Notes: a model not told the origin generated them from the letters alone. Positions 1-7,334 are shown, numbered from the stretch's first letter. The stretch: 11,213 nt of DNA from Balneolaceae bacterium (GCA_007123785.1 SLGL01000347.1:1-11213); one strand, 5' to 3'. A program made the numbers and translations.

Positions 1-86
1 TTCCCGGTTTCAGCAGCTATCACGATGAGGTGTTTGCCCTTTTGAAACATAAGGAACGATATATCCAACAACTTGGGGTACGCTGA
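1..86 (+). CDS. C-terminal end of an unidentified protein (partial)
   Basis: The frame beginning at base 3 is open from the left edge to a TGA at 84-86 and encodes 27 residues ending YIQQLGVR. The charged, helix-like tail (DEVFALLKHKERYIQQLGVR) reads like a real protein end. The stop shares one base with the next ATG (TGATG), the usual layout of translationally coupled genes, which is the main argument that this is coding. Too little is visible to name it. A C-terminal helix ending LGxx is seen in sulfotransferases, which do occur beside asparagine-synthase-like genes, but that is only a guess. An open run of under 30 codons can also occur by chance. Confidence 0.45.
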   Translation, partial: PGFSSYHDEVFALLKHKERYIQQLGVR

Positions 87-2206
87 TGAGGGAAACAGGA
101 AATTACCTTAATCAATCCCGCCAACCAATCTTACTATTTCTTCATATGTTGCTATTTAACCCACCGATTGGCGTAAGGAAAATGCTGATTTTTTTCCTTT
201 GCTTCAACCTTAGTCTAACCATCAATGCCCAACAACCCACCTGGGTGGAGGAAGCTCCGGGAGTATGGAAAACCATTATCGGAAAACCCGATGCCTTTGA
301 CCTGCTCAAGGCAGCAGAAGTTCCAGCTAGGCTTGACGGGTTGGAAAAGCTTTCCGCCAGCGGGTTTCCATTGGAAAAAACTGATATAAAAGCTGATACT
401 GAAGCTCTTCATAAAATCTGCAACCTGCTACTCCCCGACAACCTTTCCTCAACTAAACAGAAAGTGTTTTCAAATGGCGACAATGCTTATGTCATATTGA
501 ACTATCAACCTTTTTTTAAATCAATTGATCACTCTTTTGTATTAGGCCATTTATATAAAAATGTGAATAACTGGCATGAAATAGGGTCACAGAGCCCGGA
601 AGGTAATTTTGCTATATTTAGAAATAATGAACAATACTTTGAAGCTGTAAGTGATATCCTTGCAACCCGAACTATTTGGTATTATCACGATGCAGATTAC
701 TTTATTGCTTCTACTTCACAGCGTCCCATTGTAATGTATCTGGGCAGTTTTGAGTTTGATGACCGGGTTATTCCCTGGATGCTCTCCACCGGAACTATTG
801 GACCCGAATATTCCTGGGATAAAAGAATCAAGAAATTAAGGCCTGATTCATCAGTACTACTCAATAAACTGGATTGGACGATTGCTGAAAAACACAATCC
901 ATTTTCACTGAATCCAAAGAAAAAAACAGACCAGGAACACAAAAATGAGCTTCGCACTGCCGCTGAAGGATCTATTAAAAGCCTGAAAAAATTAAATCTT
1001 ACCGAGTGGCCAATTACACTTTCAGGTGGATATGACAGTCGAGCAATTCTATTTTTACTGAAAAAGAACATGGTTTCCGGTGATAATTTGCATACCCTCA
1101 CATATGGACTCCAAAAATCATTAAAAAATCGTTACAGTGATGCCTTTGTTGCAAATAAGCTTGCTGAAGAGCTCGAAACAAACCATTCTTTTCATCCCTT
1201 AAATCGCTCTGATGAACCTTTTAGTGTGATCTTTGATCGTTATTTAAAATGTGGTGAAGGGCGTATCGATCACATTTCAGCATACATGGATGGCATGAAA
1301 ATATGGAATAATATTGCTGAAAGTAAAAAGATAAAAGGTGTGCTACGGGGAGATGTTATTTTTTTTCCATACAAAACCATTACCGAACTACACATCAGAC
1401 ATCACCTTGGCTGCCCCCTTTGTTCCGACTTAAAAAATATGGAATCAATTATTCAGGATTTCGATTTTCCGGAACAAAAGCTCTCAGATTTTTTAGATCG
1501 AAAACCAGGAGAATCTATAGACATTTGGTGTGACCGCCTTTACCACTATTTCAGATACCCAACTATTCACGGTGCACTGAACGACATCAAACTATCTTAT
1601 ACGGAAGTTATCAACCCGTTTATTTCAAGACAGATTATCGACACTGTTTATCAATTTCCAGATCATTTGAGAAAAAATAAAAAAATCTTCATGGAGCTGG
1701 TCGACTCCTTACACGATAAAACTCCATACGCCTCCAGAAGCTCCACAGAAAACAGCCTTGAGATATTTCGTGATCCGGAGGTGGTACAACTGATAATAAC
1801 AGCTCTACAGACAGCTCACTCTAAAGCACTGTTTGGTGAAGATTTTATAGATTTCCTGACAAACAAAATAAAGGTGAAAAATAGCCCCATTACAGAAAAT
1901 AAATCCGGCAATTTCGCAACTATAAAAAAGAAGATTTATAACTATATCAAAGGCATTTACCTGTATTATGGCCTAAACAGCCTTAAATACAAATCCTACA
2001 AAATTCTCCCAAAACCCCTCCTCTATCTCTATGAAAAATTTAAAAAAAAACCATCTGCAGACTTCAATCGGGTAGCATTCCGATGCTATATGATTACCAG
2101 GATGACCGAAATACTTGAACAAGACACTGCAATTTTAAATCAGAGTTATTCAAATGGCAAAACATCGAATTCTGCTCAAGCTTTTCACAAAACGCAAAGA
2201 AGGTGA
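86..2206 (+). CDS. Asparagine-synthase/lasso-cyclase-like protein with a foreign secreted-enzyme N-terminus (chimeric)
   Basis: Residues about 110-706 are asparagine-synthase-like. Residues 170-265 resemble the second half of a class II glutaminase fold (GNFAIF, then a DILATRTIWYY segment). Residues 313-319, SGGYDSR, are the ATP-pyrophosphatase P-loop. RGDVIFF and the later INPFISRQIID segment match the two further synthetase-site regions of this family. Such proteins adenylate a carboxylate and form an amide; lasso peptide cyclases and polysaccharide-cluster proteins are close relatives. There is no Cys at position 2, so glutamine-dependent ammonia release is unlikely. Residues 33-107 are different: a signal peptide (MLIFFLCFNLSLTINAQ) and a segment with PGVWK, IGKP and FPL that I recall from the N-termini of Bacteroidota GH31 glycosidases. 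The start may be ATG 86 (coupled to the upstream stop) or ATG 182 (AAGGA just upstream, signal peptide follows). Hand-counted GC is 54% over 241-360, but 27% over 481-540 and 30% over 1861-1980. A rearrangement or an assembly join near 360-420 is likely. The exact substrate is unknown. Confidence 0.7.
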   Translation: MRETGNYLNQSRQPILLFLHMLLFNPPIGVRKMLIFFLCFNLSLTINAQQPTWVEEAPGVWKTIIGKPDAFDLLKAAEVPARLDGLEKLSASGFPLEKTDIKADTEALHKICNLLLPDNLSSTKQKVFSNGDNAYVILNYQPFFKSIDHSFVLGHLYKNVNNWHEIGSQSPEGNFAIFRNNEQYFEAVSDILATRTIWYYHDADYFIASTSQRPIVMYLGSFEFDDRVIPWMLSTGTIGPEYSWDKRIKKLRPDSSVLLNKLDWTIAEKHNPFSLNPKKKTDQEHKNELRTAAEGSIKSLKKLNLTEWPITLSGGYDSRAILFLLKKNMVSGDNLHTLTYGLQKSLKNRYSDAFVANKLAEELETNHSFHPLNRSDEPFSVIFDRYLKCGEGRIDHISAYMDGMKIWNNIAESKKIKGVLRGDVIFFPYKTITELHIRHHLGCPLCSDLKNMESIIQDFDFPEQKLSDFLDRKPGESIDIWCDRLYHYFRYPTIHGALNDIKLSYTEVINPFISRQIIDTVYQFPDHLRKNKKIFMELVDSLHDKTPYASRSSTENSLEIFRDPEVVQLIITALQTAHSKALFGEDFIDFLTNKIKVKNSPITENKSGNFATIKKKIYNYIKGIYLYYGLNSLKYKSYKILPKPLLYLYEKFKKKPSADFNRVAFRCYMITRMTEILEQDTAILNQSYSNGKTSNSAQAFHKTQRR

Positions 2207-2451
2207 TCAATTCGTTTAATAAAAAGTTAAGTTGAAATAAATAATCTCATGTTTCACTTTCCTGGATATCGAACTGCCCGAAATTCGAAGTATGCGGCTT
2301 AGATATTCAAAACAGTGCTTCACATTTATTTGAAAATTTTACCATTTGGATCGCCAATACGACAAAAATCCTGCTCATTACCTCAATAATGGGGTCACTT
2401 CTCTAAAAAAAGATCCTTTTTTATTTACCCGATTTGCTGTAGTATCCTTCC

Positions 2452-3357
2452 ATGCAAAAAAGGAGTACACGAACCTGTTTTATCTTCAATCCTACGGCAG
2501 ACCGCAATCGGGCTACCCGTCATATCGACTGGCTGAACCGGGAGGCGAAACAGCGGTGGGATGAGTTTGAAATAAATATCACCCGTGCAGACCAGAGTGT
2601 AAAAGAGCTGACTCGCCGGAAAGCTGAACTGTTTGACCTCGTGGTGGCATGCGGCGGCGACGGAACGATTAACCAGGTGGTGAGCGGCCTGGTTGGCTCT
2701 GATGCAAAACTTGGCGTGTTGCCCATCGGTTCCGGCAACGATTTTGTTAAAACGCTGGGACTGAACAACACCCTGCCCGAATGCATGGATATTCTCTACA
2801 ATGAACACACGATACTGATTGACCTGATCCGCATTGAAGGAGATGCTGAAGCCTGGTGCGCAAATACTACCGGTATCGGGCTGGACGGCCTTGCCAACTT
2901 CTATGCAAAAAACTATAAAAAATTGAGAGGACACGCCGTTTATGTAATGGGAGCACTCAAAGCGGCGTTTGAATTTCGCGGCTCAAAAATGGAGCTGAAT
3001 CTCGACGGCGAGATAACGGAAGAGAGTTTTATTATGGTTACTGCATGCAATGGAAAATGGGAAGGAGGAAGTTTTTTTATCGCGCCGGAAGCAGATATGC
3101 AGGATGGTTTAATTGATCTTTTAACGATAGATGAAATTCCGCTGTCAAAAGTACTGGCCTACCTTCCCCGTTTCAGATGGGGTCCGTCGCCACATATGTC
3201 TGGTGTACGTACACGCCAGTGCAAGCGACTGGAAATAACCACGGACAAACCGGTAGCTGTCCATACGGACGGAGAGCAACTCGGAACAGCCATTCACCAC
3301 CTGACTCTCACCATCAGGGAAAAAGTACTGCCGGTGGTAACCCCACACAATTACTGA
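2452..3357 (+). CDS. YegS/BmrU-type lipid kinase, diacylglycerol-kinase catalytic family
   Basis: Members of this soluble family transfer the ATP gamma-phosphate to a lipid hydroxyl such as diacylglycerol, phosphatidylglycerol or a sphingoid base at the inner membrane face. The 301 residues match the usual length of about 300. Motifs appear in order: the N-terminal FNP strand (12-14), GGDGT nucleotide loop (68-72), GSGND (93-97), a GIGLDG turn near 142, the NGKWEGGSFFIAPEA segment typical of the C-terminal beta-sandwich domain followed by DGLIDL, and HTDGE near the end (the conserved DGE). There is no membrane segment. No clear Shine-Dalgarno precedes the ATG, but the FNP strand sits close to it, as in relatives. 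Composition is much more GC-rich than the preceding gene (65% by hand count over 2641-2700). It stands alone: about 245 bp separate it from the upstream gene, and it meets a convergent small gene at its 3' end. The lipid substrate cannot be told from the sequence. Confidence 0.93.
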   Translation: MQKRSTRTCFIFNPTADRNRATRHIDWLNREAKQRWDEFEINITRADQSVKELTRRKAELFDLVVACGGDGTINQVVSGLVGSDAKLGVLPIGSGNDFVKTLGLNNTLPECMDILYNEHTILIDLIRIEGDAEAWCANTTGIGLDGLANFYAKNYKKLRGHAVYVMGALKAAFEFRGSKMELNLDGEITEESFIMVTACNGKWEGGSFFIAPEADMQDGLIDLLTIDEIPLSKVLAYLPRFRWGPSPHMSGVRTRQCKRLEITTDKPVAVHTDGEQLGTAIHHLTLTIREKVLPVVTPHNY

Positions 3358-3545
3358 AACTGATAGTACTCTTCATAAACATACCTCCACAGTCCTGCCA
3401 GATCGGAACCTTTATTGTGCGGATTTTTAGAGCTGGATGATTTCATTGCATCAATGCAGGCCCGTTCACGTGCATGGCGAATAGCTTTTAACTGGTGCTT
3501 GGTCGGGTTTTCGATCATCTCTTCGTATTTTTCTTCGTCAGCCAT
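3351..3545 (-). CDS. Small hypothetical protein, 64 residues
   Basis: I do not recognise this protein. It is highly charged: an acidic start (MADEEKYEEMIE), a basic middle (KHQLKAIRHARERACIDAMK), a serine/asparagine/glycine linker (SSSSKNPHNKG) and an aromatic C-terminus (LAGLWRYVYEEYYQFQ). There is no signal peptide or membrane segment, so it is probably cytoplasmic, with one or two helices. Its stop lies inside the last codons of the lipid kinase gene on the other strand (7-bp convergent overlap at 3351-3357), and 134 bp separate its start from the divergent lipoprotein gene. I believe it is real because it fills an otherwise empty gap exactly, starts at ATG, and has composition typical of a folded small protein. 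No clear ribosome binding site is visible, as for most genes here. Confidence 0.6.
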   Translation of the reverse strand: MADEEKYEEMIENPTKHQLKAIRHARERACIDAMKSSSSKNPHNKGSDLAGLWRYVYEEYYQFQ

Positions 3546-3679
3546 AACAATCTATCTGTATCTTACAATTTAATTAATCTGTTTCTTCTTATTAAAATGG
3601 GAAATGATTTGAATAATTCAACTTATTTTACAAACAAAAATCTGATCCCATATTATATATAACGGATATATCGCCTAAA

Positions 3680-4963
3680 ATGTTTCGCTATCTGTTTATT
3701 GTTATTCCACTTATAGTAGTTTTCACCTCTTGTGGAACTGATTCAGGAAATATCCCTGCTTACACTCCTTGCGAAAACGGAACGGCTGGAATCTATCCAT
3801 GTAAGAATGTTGATCTGTACGCACATCTCACTCCCGAAGAAATGCAAGCTTCACAATTAAATGATATCTGGGGATGGACCGACACCGAAACCCAAAAAGA
3901 ATATGCTCTTGCAGGGCTGTCCGATGGAGTGGCAATTATTGAAGTCACGGATCCGTCGAGCCCCCTGTTTATCGGTAAAGTAATGGAACCGGCTGATTTT
4001 CAGGCTAAACAATCGGACATTTTTTTCCCGAATCATGACGATGATAAAGGGGGCTCATCCATGTGGCGGGACCTCAAAGTATTTCAGAATACCCTCTATA
4101 TTGTGAGTGAACAGCAAAACTACGGCCTACAGGTTTTTGATCTGACTCAAATCCGGCATATAGAAAATCCACCGGTTGAATTCACTGATTTTGTTCGATA
4201 TACGGAATTTGGCAATGCCCATAATATCGAAATCAACACCGAAACCGGATTTGCATACGTGGTTGGGGCCAAATCCGGAGGAAACTGCGCATCAAGAGGC
4301 GGACTTCATATGATTGATATCTCCTCACCTCTGCAGCCCGAATTTGCCGGGTGCTATTCCGAAGAAAAAGCCGGCAGCACCCGAAATGGTTATATTCACG
4401 ACACACAGTGTGTAATTTATAATGGCCCTGATGAAGCCTATCACGGCCGGGAAATTTGCTTCAGTTCGGCCGAAACCCATTTCGTTATCACCGATGTTAC
4501 TGATAAAGAATCTCCTTCCACAATTTCGATAGAAACCTACGAGGGCAGTGCCTATATTCATCAGGGCTGGCTGACTGAAGATTACCGCTTCTTTTTTATG
4601 AATGATGAAGGGGATGAACGGGAATTTGGCCACAAGACCCGAACTTACATCTGGAATGTGGAACAGCTTGAATATCCGGAAATGATCGGTTTTTATGAAC
4701 ACGATACCCCCGCGATTGACCACAACCTTTATATCAAAAATGACTTTATGTACCAGGCCAATTATACCGCAGGACTCAGAATTCTGGATATCAGTAATCC
4801 GCATCCGGAAAACGTAACCACCGTGGGTTATTTCGATACAACTCCCGAAGATAACTCTGTCAGTGTCAGAGGACTGTGGTCGATATATCCCTGGCTGCCG
4901 GGTAATAAAGTACTTGTAAGTGATATGTACAACGGACTCTTTATTTTACGATTTGAACAATGA
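3680..4963 (+). CDS. Choice-of-anchor B family lipoprotein, seven-bladed beta-propeller (LVIVD-type)
   Basis: This is a secreted, lipid-anchored protein of unknown function in the choice-of-anchor-B family. The signal peptide MFRYLFIVIPLIVVFTSC ends in a lipobox-like FTSC with Cys18 as the likely lipidated residue, followed by a short linker. The rest folds into repeats of about 50-60 residues, each with a polar pair opening a strand and closing with a hydrophobic strand such as VAIIEVTDPSSP or LRILDISNP. The opening pairs are N61-D62, R130-D131, H181-N182, H240-D241, H294-Q295, H348-N349 and R397-G398, which gives seven blades. The HDTQCV, HQGWLTED and DHNLY segments are family hallmarks as I remember them. 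Several cysteines (C32, C41 and later ones) may form disulfides, consistent with export. The stop overlaps the start of the aldo/keto reductase by four bases, so the two are cotranslated. No enzymatic activity can be assigned. Confidence 0.88.
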   Translation: MFRYLFIVIPLIVVFTSCGTDSGNIPAYTPCENGTAGIYPCKNVDLYAHLTPEEMQASQLNDIWGWTDTETQKEYALAGLSDGVAIIEVTDPSSPLFIGKVMEPADFQAKQSDIFFPNHDDDKGGSSMWRDLKVFQNTLYIVSEQQNYGLQVFDLTQIRHIENPPVEFTDFVRYTEFGNAHNIEINTETGFAYVVGAKSGGNCASRGGLHMIDISSPLQPEFAGCYSEEKAGSTRNGYIHDTQCVIYNGPDEAYHGREICFSSAETHFVITDVTDKESPSTISIETYEGSAYIHQGWLTEDYRFFFMNDEGDEREFGHKTRTYIWNVEQLEYPEMIGFYEHDTPAIDHNLYIKNDFMYQANYTAGLRILDISNPHPENVTTVGYFDTTPEDNSVSVRGLWSIYPWLPGNKVLVSDMYNGLFILRFEQ

Positions 4964-5877
4964 AAAACAGCTCAAAAAACAGACTTAAACTTCATCCCGA
5001 AGGTCCTGAATTTTCAACAATTGCAGCCGGATTCTGGCGGCTTGATGAATGGAATTTCAGCACTTCCGACCTGATCGGGTTTATTGAACTTGCTCTTGAA
5101 CACGGCATCACCACATTCGATCATGCCGATATTTATGGCGGCTATCAAAACGAGGCGATTTTCGGAAAAGCCCTGAAGGAGAAACCTTCACTTCGCGATC
5201 GCATGGAACTGGTAACCAAATGCGGAATCTGCCTAACCACAGAAAACCGCCCGGGACATACCATTCAGCACTATAACACCACAGCCAGCCACATTCGCAG
5301 TTCGGTTGAGCAATCGCTCAAAAATCTATCTTCCGATTTCATTGACCTGGTTTTGATTCACCGGCCCGATCCGCTTATGGACGCATCGGAAATGGCCGAA
5401 GTATTCAGCGAACTGATCAGTGAGGGAAAAATCAATCATGTGGGAGTTTCCAATTTCACTCCGCCGCAGTATGAACTTTTCCAAAGCAAACTCGATCATC
5501 CTCTTGTCACCAACCAGGTAGAATGCTCCCTGTTGCAACTCGATCCGATCTACGATGGCACCTTCGATCAGGCCCAGCAGTATCAAGCTTCTCCGATGAT
5601 CTGGTCCCCTTTTTCGGGCGGACGCCTCTTTACCGGAGATGACGAACGCTCCAAACGAGTTCAGTATACATGTGCTGAACTGGCAAAAAAATACAATGCT
5701 ACCAGCGATCAAATCGCGCTTGCCTGGCTGCTTCGGCTTCCTTCGTCACCCCAGCCCGTTATCGGAACCGGAAAAAAGAAACGTCTGATCAGCGCTGCAA
5801 ATGCAATGAAGCTTCAGATCGAAAGACAGGATTGGTTCAGGCTACTCAAAGCATCGCAGGGTCACCCGGTTCCATAA
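4960..5877 (+). CDS. Aldo/keto reductase, YdhF-like
   Basis: This is a cytoplasmic NAD(P)H-dependent carbonyl reductase with a TIM-barrel fold. At 305 residues it is close to E. coli YdhF (298). The catalytic tetrad is complete: D54 and Y59 in FDHADIYGGY, K87 in LVTKCGI, and H134 in LVLIHRPD. The substrate strand reads GKINHVGVSNFTP, and WSPFSGGRLF plus PVIGTGKKKRL give the later barrel strands and the cofactor phosphate-binding segment near the C-terminus. The start ATG overlaps the lipoprotein stop (ATGA), so its translation is probably coupled to that of the lipoprotein. That pairing is odd, since the partner is exported and this protein has no signal peptide. The physiological substrate is not predictable. 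No terminator-like hairpin follows the stop. Confidence 0.92.
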   Translation: MKNSSKNRLKLHPEGPEFSTIAAGFWRLDEWNFSTSDLIGFIELALEHGITTFDHADIYGGYQNEAIFGKALKEKPSLRDRMELVTKCGICLTTENRPGHTIQHYNTTASHIRSSVEQSLKNLSSDFIDLVLIHRPDPLMDASEMAEVFSELISEGKINHVGVSNFTPPQYELFQSKLDHPLVTNQVECSLLQLDPIYDGTFDQAQQYQASPMIWSPFSGGRLFTGDDERSKRVQYTCAELAKKYNATSDQIALAWLLRLPSSPQPVIGTGKKKRLISAANAMKLQIERQDWFRLLKASQGHPVP

Positions 5878-5883
5878 TCCACA

Positions 5884-5997
5884 ATGAAGCTTTTTGACAT
5901 ACTTGGCAATTTCCTTACTTTTAAAAGATATCAACTATTCCACTCCATTTTCGCAGGCGGACTACAGGCGGAAATGCTCAAAACAACTTTTTGCTAA
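5884..5997 (+). CDS. Possible 37-residue small ORF between two genes
   Basis: An ATG six bases after the aldo/keto reductase stop opens 37 codons (MKLFDILGNFLTFKRYQLF at the start) ending in TAA 11 bases before the next gene. The product would be a hydrophobic and basic amphipathic helix. It fills the gap almost exactly and could be a small membrane-associated peptide or a leader for the next gene. Against it, the same bases contain a promoter-like sequence, no ribosome site is visible, and a 37-codon open run is not rare by chance. Confidence 0.2.
   Translation: MKLFDILGNFLTFKRYQLFHSIFAGGLQAEMLKTTFC
5894..5923 (+). promoter_or_regulatory. Candidate Bacteroidota-type promoter for the oxoamine synthase gene
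   Basis: TTG at 5894-5896 (within TTGACA) is followed after 19 bases by TACTTTTA at 5916-5923. The known Bacteroidota vegetative promoter has TTG near -33 and TAnnTTTG near -7, so only the last base differs. Transcription would begin near 5930, leaving a leader of about 80 bases. An 8-bp direct repeat, CAGGCGGA, at 5954-5961 and 5965-5972 lies in that leader. The call rests on pattern alone. Confidence 0.35.
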
Positions 5998-6008
5998 ACT
6001 CTCTCTTT

Positions 6009-7244
6009 ATGGATCTTTTTGACAAACTGGAAAACAGGAACTCTCCACTCGGCTCGTTTACCTCAGACGGCTATGGCTACTACACATTCCCAAAACTCGA
6101 AGGCCCACTTGGACCCGACATGAAATTCAACGGTAAAGATGTGATTGTCTGGAGCATCAACGATTACCTGGGTATTGGTGCGAACGAACATATTAAACAG
6201 GTTGATGTAGAAGCGACCCGCAAATACTCCCTCAGTGCGCCGATGGGTGCACGCCTAATGACCGGAAACTCCGATGAGCACGAAGCTCTTGAACGGGAAC
6301 TGGCTGATTTTGTCCACAAACCCGAAGCCCTTCTGCTCAATTACGGCTATCAGGGAATTATGAGTGTAATTCACTGCCTGGTTGACCGAAACGATTTTCT
6401 GATCTATGACGAACTGAGCCACGCCTGTATTGTAGACGGCAAACAGCTTGCCATGAGCGAATCATTCGTCTATAAACACAATGACATAGAAGGACTGGAA
6501 AAACAGCTAAAAAGAGCCACTGCCCGAAGTAAACCAAACTCTTCTATATTGGTTGTAACCGAAGGTGTTTTCGGAATGACCGGAGACCTGGGCAAGCTGA
6601 AAGAAATTGTAGCTCTGAAAGAGAAGTATAACTTTCGTCTCCTGGTAGATGATGCACACGGATTCGGTACGCTGGGTGAAGATGGCTCCGGCGCCGGCAC
6701 ACTTCTCGGCTGCCAGGATGGTGTTGACATCTACTTCGGCACCTTCGCCAAAGCCGTGGCTCTGATTGGTGCATTTGTTGCGACTGAACCAAGAGTAAAA
6801 GAATTCCTGAAGGCCAACGCACGCAGCCAGATTTTTGCAAAAAGCCTTCCTCTTCCCATTGTTGCCACGGCAAGAGAACGGATTAAACTAATTCGGGAAA
6901 ATCCACAGTGGAGAAAAAAGTTATGGGAAAACGCTCTCAAACTGCGGGAAGGACTCAGGAAAATCGGTTTCAACGTATTGCCATCCGAAAGCCCGGTTAC
7001 ACCGGTACTAACCGAAGGAAGTACAAAACTATGCACAACAATCATGCGTGAAATGAGAGAAAAACACGGAGTTTTTGTAAGTGGTGTATCTTATCCGGTT
7101 GTTCCCAAGGGCATGGTGTTAATCCGCCTTATTCCTATGGCTTCTCATACCGATGAACACATCGAAAAAACCCTCGAAGCATTTAAGGCAATTAAACCGA
7201 TTGTACACCAGAATCAAAATCTGGGTGAGAAGATTTCTGCATGA
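6009..7244 (+). CDS. PLP-dependent alpha-oxoamine synthase (serine palmitoyltransferase / cysteate acyltransferase-like)
   Basis: This is a fold-type I PLP enzyme that condenses an amino acid with an acyl-CoA or acyl-ACP, losing CO2, to give an alpha-amino ketone. Seen in the sequence: the NDYLG entry motif, DELSHACIVDG (histidine stacking on PLP), EGVFGMTGD, DDAHGFG with D214 and H217 as cofactor contacts, and FGTFAKAV with K248 as the Schiff-base lysine. At 411 residues it is family-sized. I chose ATG 6009 (MDLFDKLENR) because the upstream in-frame TTG at 5991 adds only six residues and relatives, as I recall them, start MDxFxK. Biotin synthesis (BioF) and threonine degradation (Kbl) are the other family roles, but no bio or tdh gene is near. 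The motif series best fits the Bacteroidota clade linked to sphingolipid or capnine-type sulfonolipid synthesis. The choice between serine and cysteate as substrate is open. Confidence 0.85.
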   Translation: MDLFDKLENRNSPLGSFTSDGYGYYTFPKLEGPLGPDMKFNGKDVIVWSINDYLGIGANEHIKQVDVEATRKYSLSAPMGARLMTGNSDEHEALERELADFVHKPEALLLNYGYQGIMSVIHCLVDRNDFLIYDELSHACIVDGKQLAMSESFVYKHNDIEGLEKQLKRATARSKPNSSILVVTEGVFGMTGDLGKLKEIVALKEKYNFRLLVDDAHGFGTLGEDGSGAGTLLGCQDGVDIYFGTFAKAVALIGAFVATEPRVKEFLKANARSQIFAKSLPLPIVATARERIKLIRENPQWRKKLWENALKLREGLRKIGFNVLPSESPVTPVLTEGSTKLCTTIMREMREKHGVFVSGVSYPVVPKGMVLIRLIPMASHTDEHIEKTLEAFKAIKPIVHQNQNLGEKISA

Positions 7245-7255
7245 CATTTAATAAC

Positions 7256-7288
7256 ACCGGCATGACGGTTTGAAGCCGTCATGCCGGT
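7256..7288 (+). terminator. Perfect 13-bp hairpin, probable terminator
   Basis: ACCGGCATGACGG at 7256-7268 and CCGTCATGCCGGT at 7276-7288 are exact reverse complements around a 7-base loop. The hairpin starts 11 bases after the oxoamine synthase stop. The downstream strand is T-rich (TTATCTTTATTTT) but not a clean U-run. Its position between two same-strand genes fits termination with independent transcription of the hydrolase. It could instead be a member of a dispersed intergenic palindrome family. Confidence 0.6.
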
Positions 7289-7334
7289 ACTTATCTTTAT
7301 TTTGAATCTGTCCATTACCTTATCTCTATTCCCT

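Noticed and set aside
2405..2425. A-run, GATC, T-run resembling a terminator
   Set aside because: The stem would be A-T pairs only, too weak for a terminator.
2207..2451. Search for a lasso precursor peptide after the synthetase
   Set aside because: The only short plus-strand ORF I found (ATG 2249, 17 codons) has no acidic residue at the ring-closing position after a Gly. I did not search the minus strand exhaustively. No other gene is seen in this 245-bp AT-rich gap.
2346..2564. 72-codon frame ahead of and overlapping the lipid kinase
   Set aside because: It starts at TTG, overlaps a clear kinase gene for over half its length, and has no recognisable features.
5991..6008. TTG start for the oxoamine synthase
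   Set aside because: It adds only six residues not expected from relatives. ATG 6009 fits better.
7281..7334. Earlier ATG for the serine hydrolase
   Set aside because: It lies inside the 13-bp hairpin and would put 18 residues before a good lipoprotein signal.
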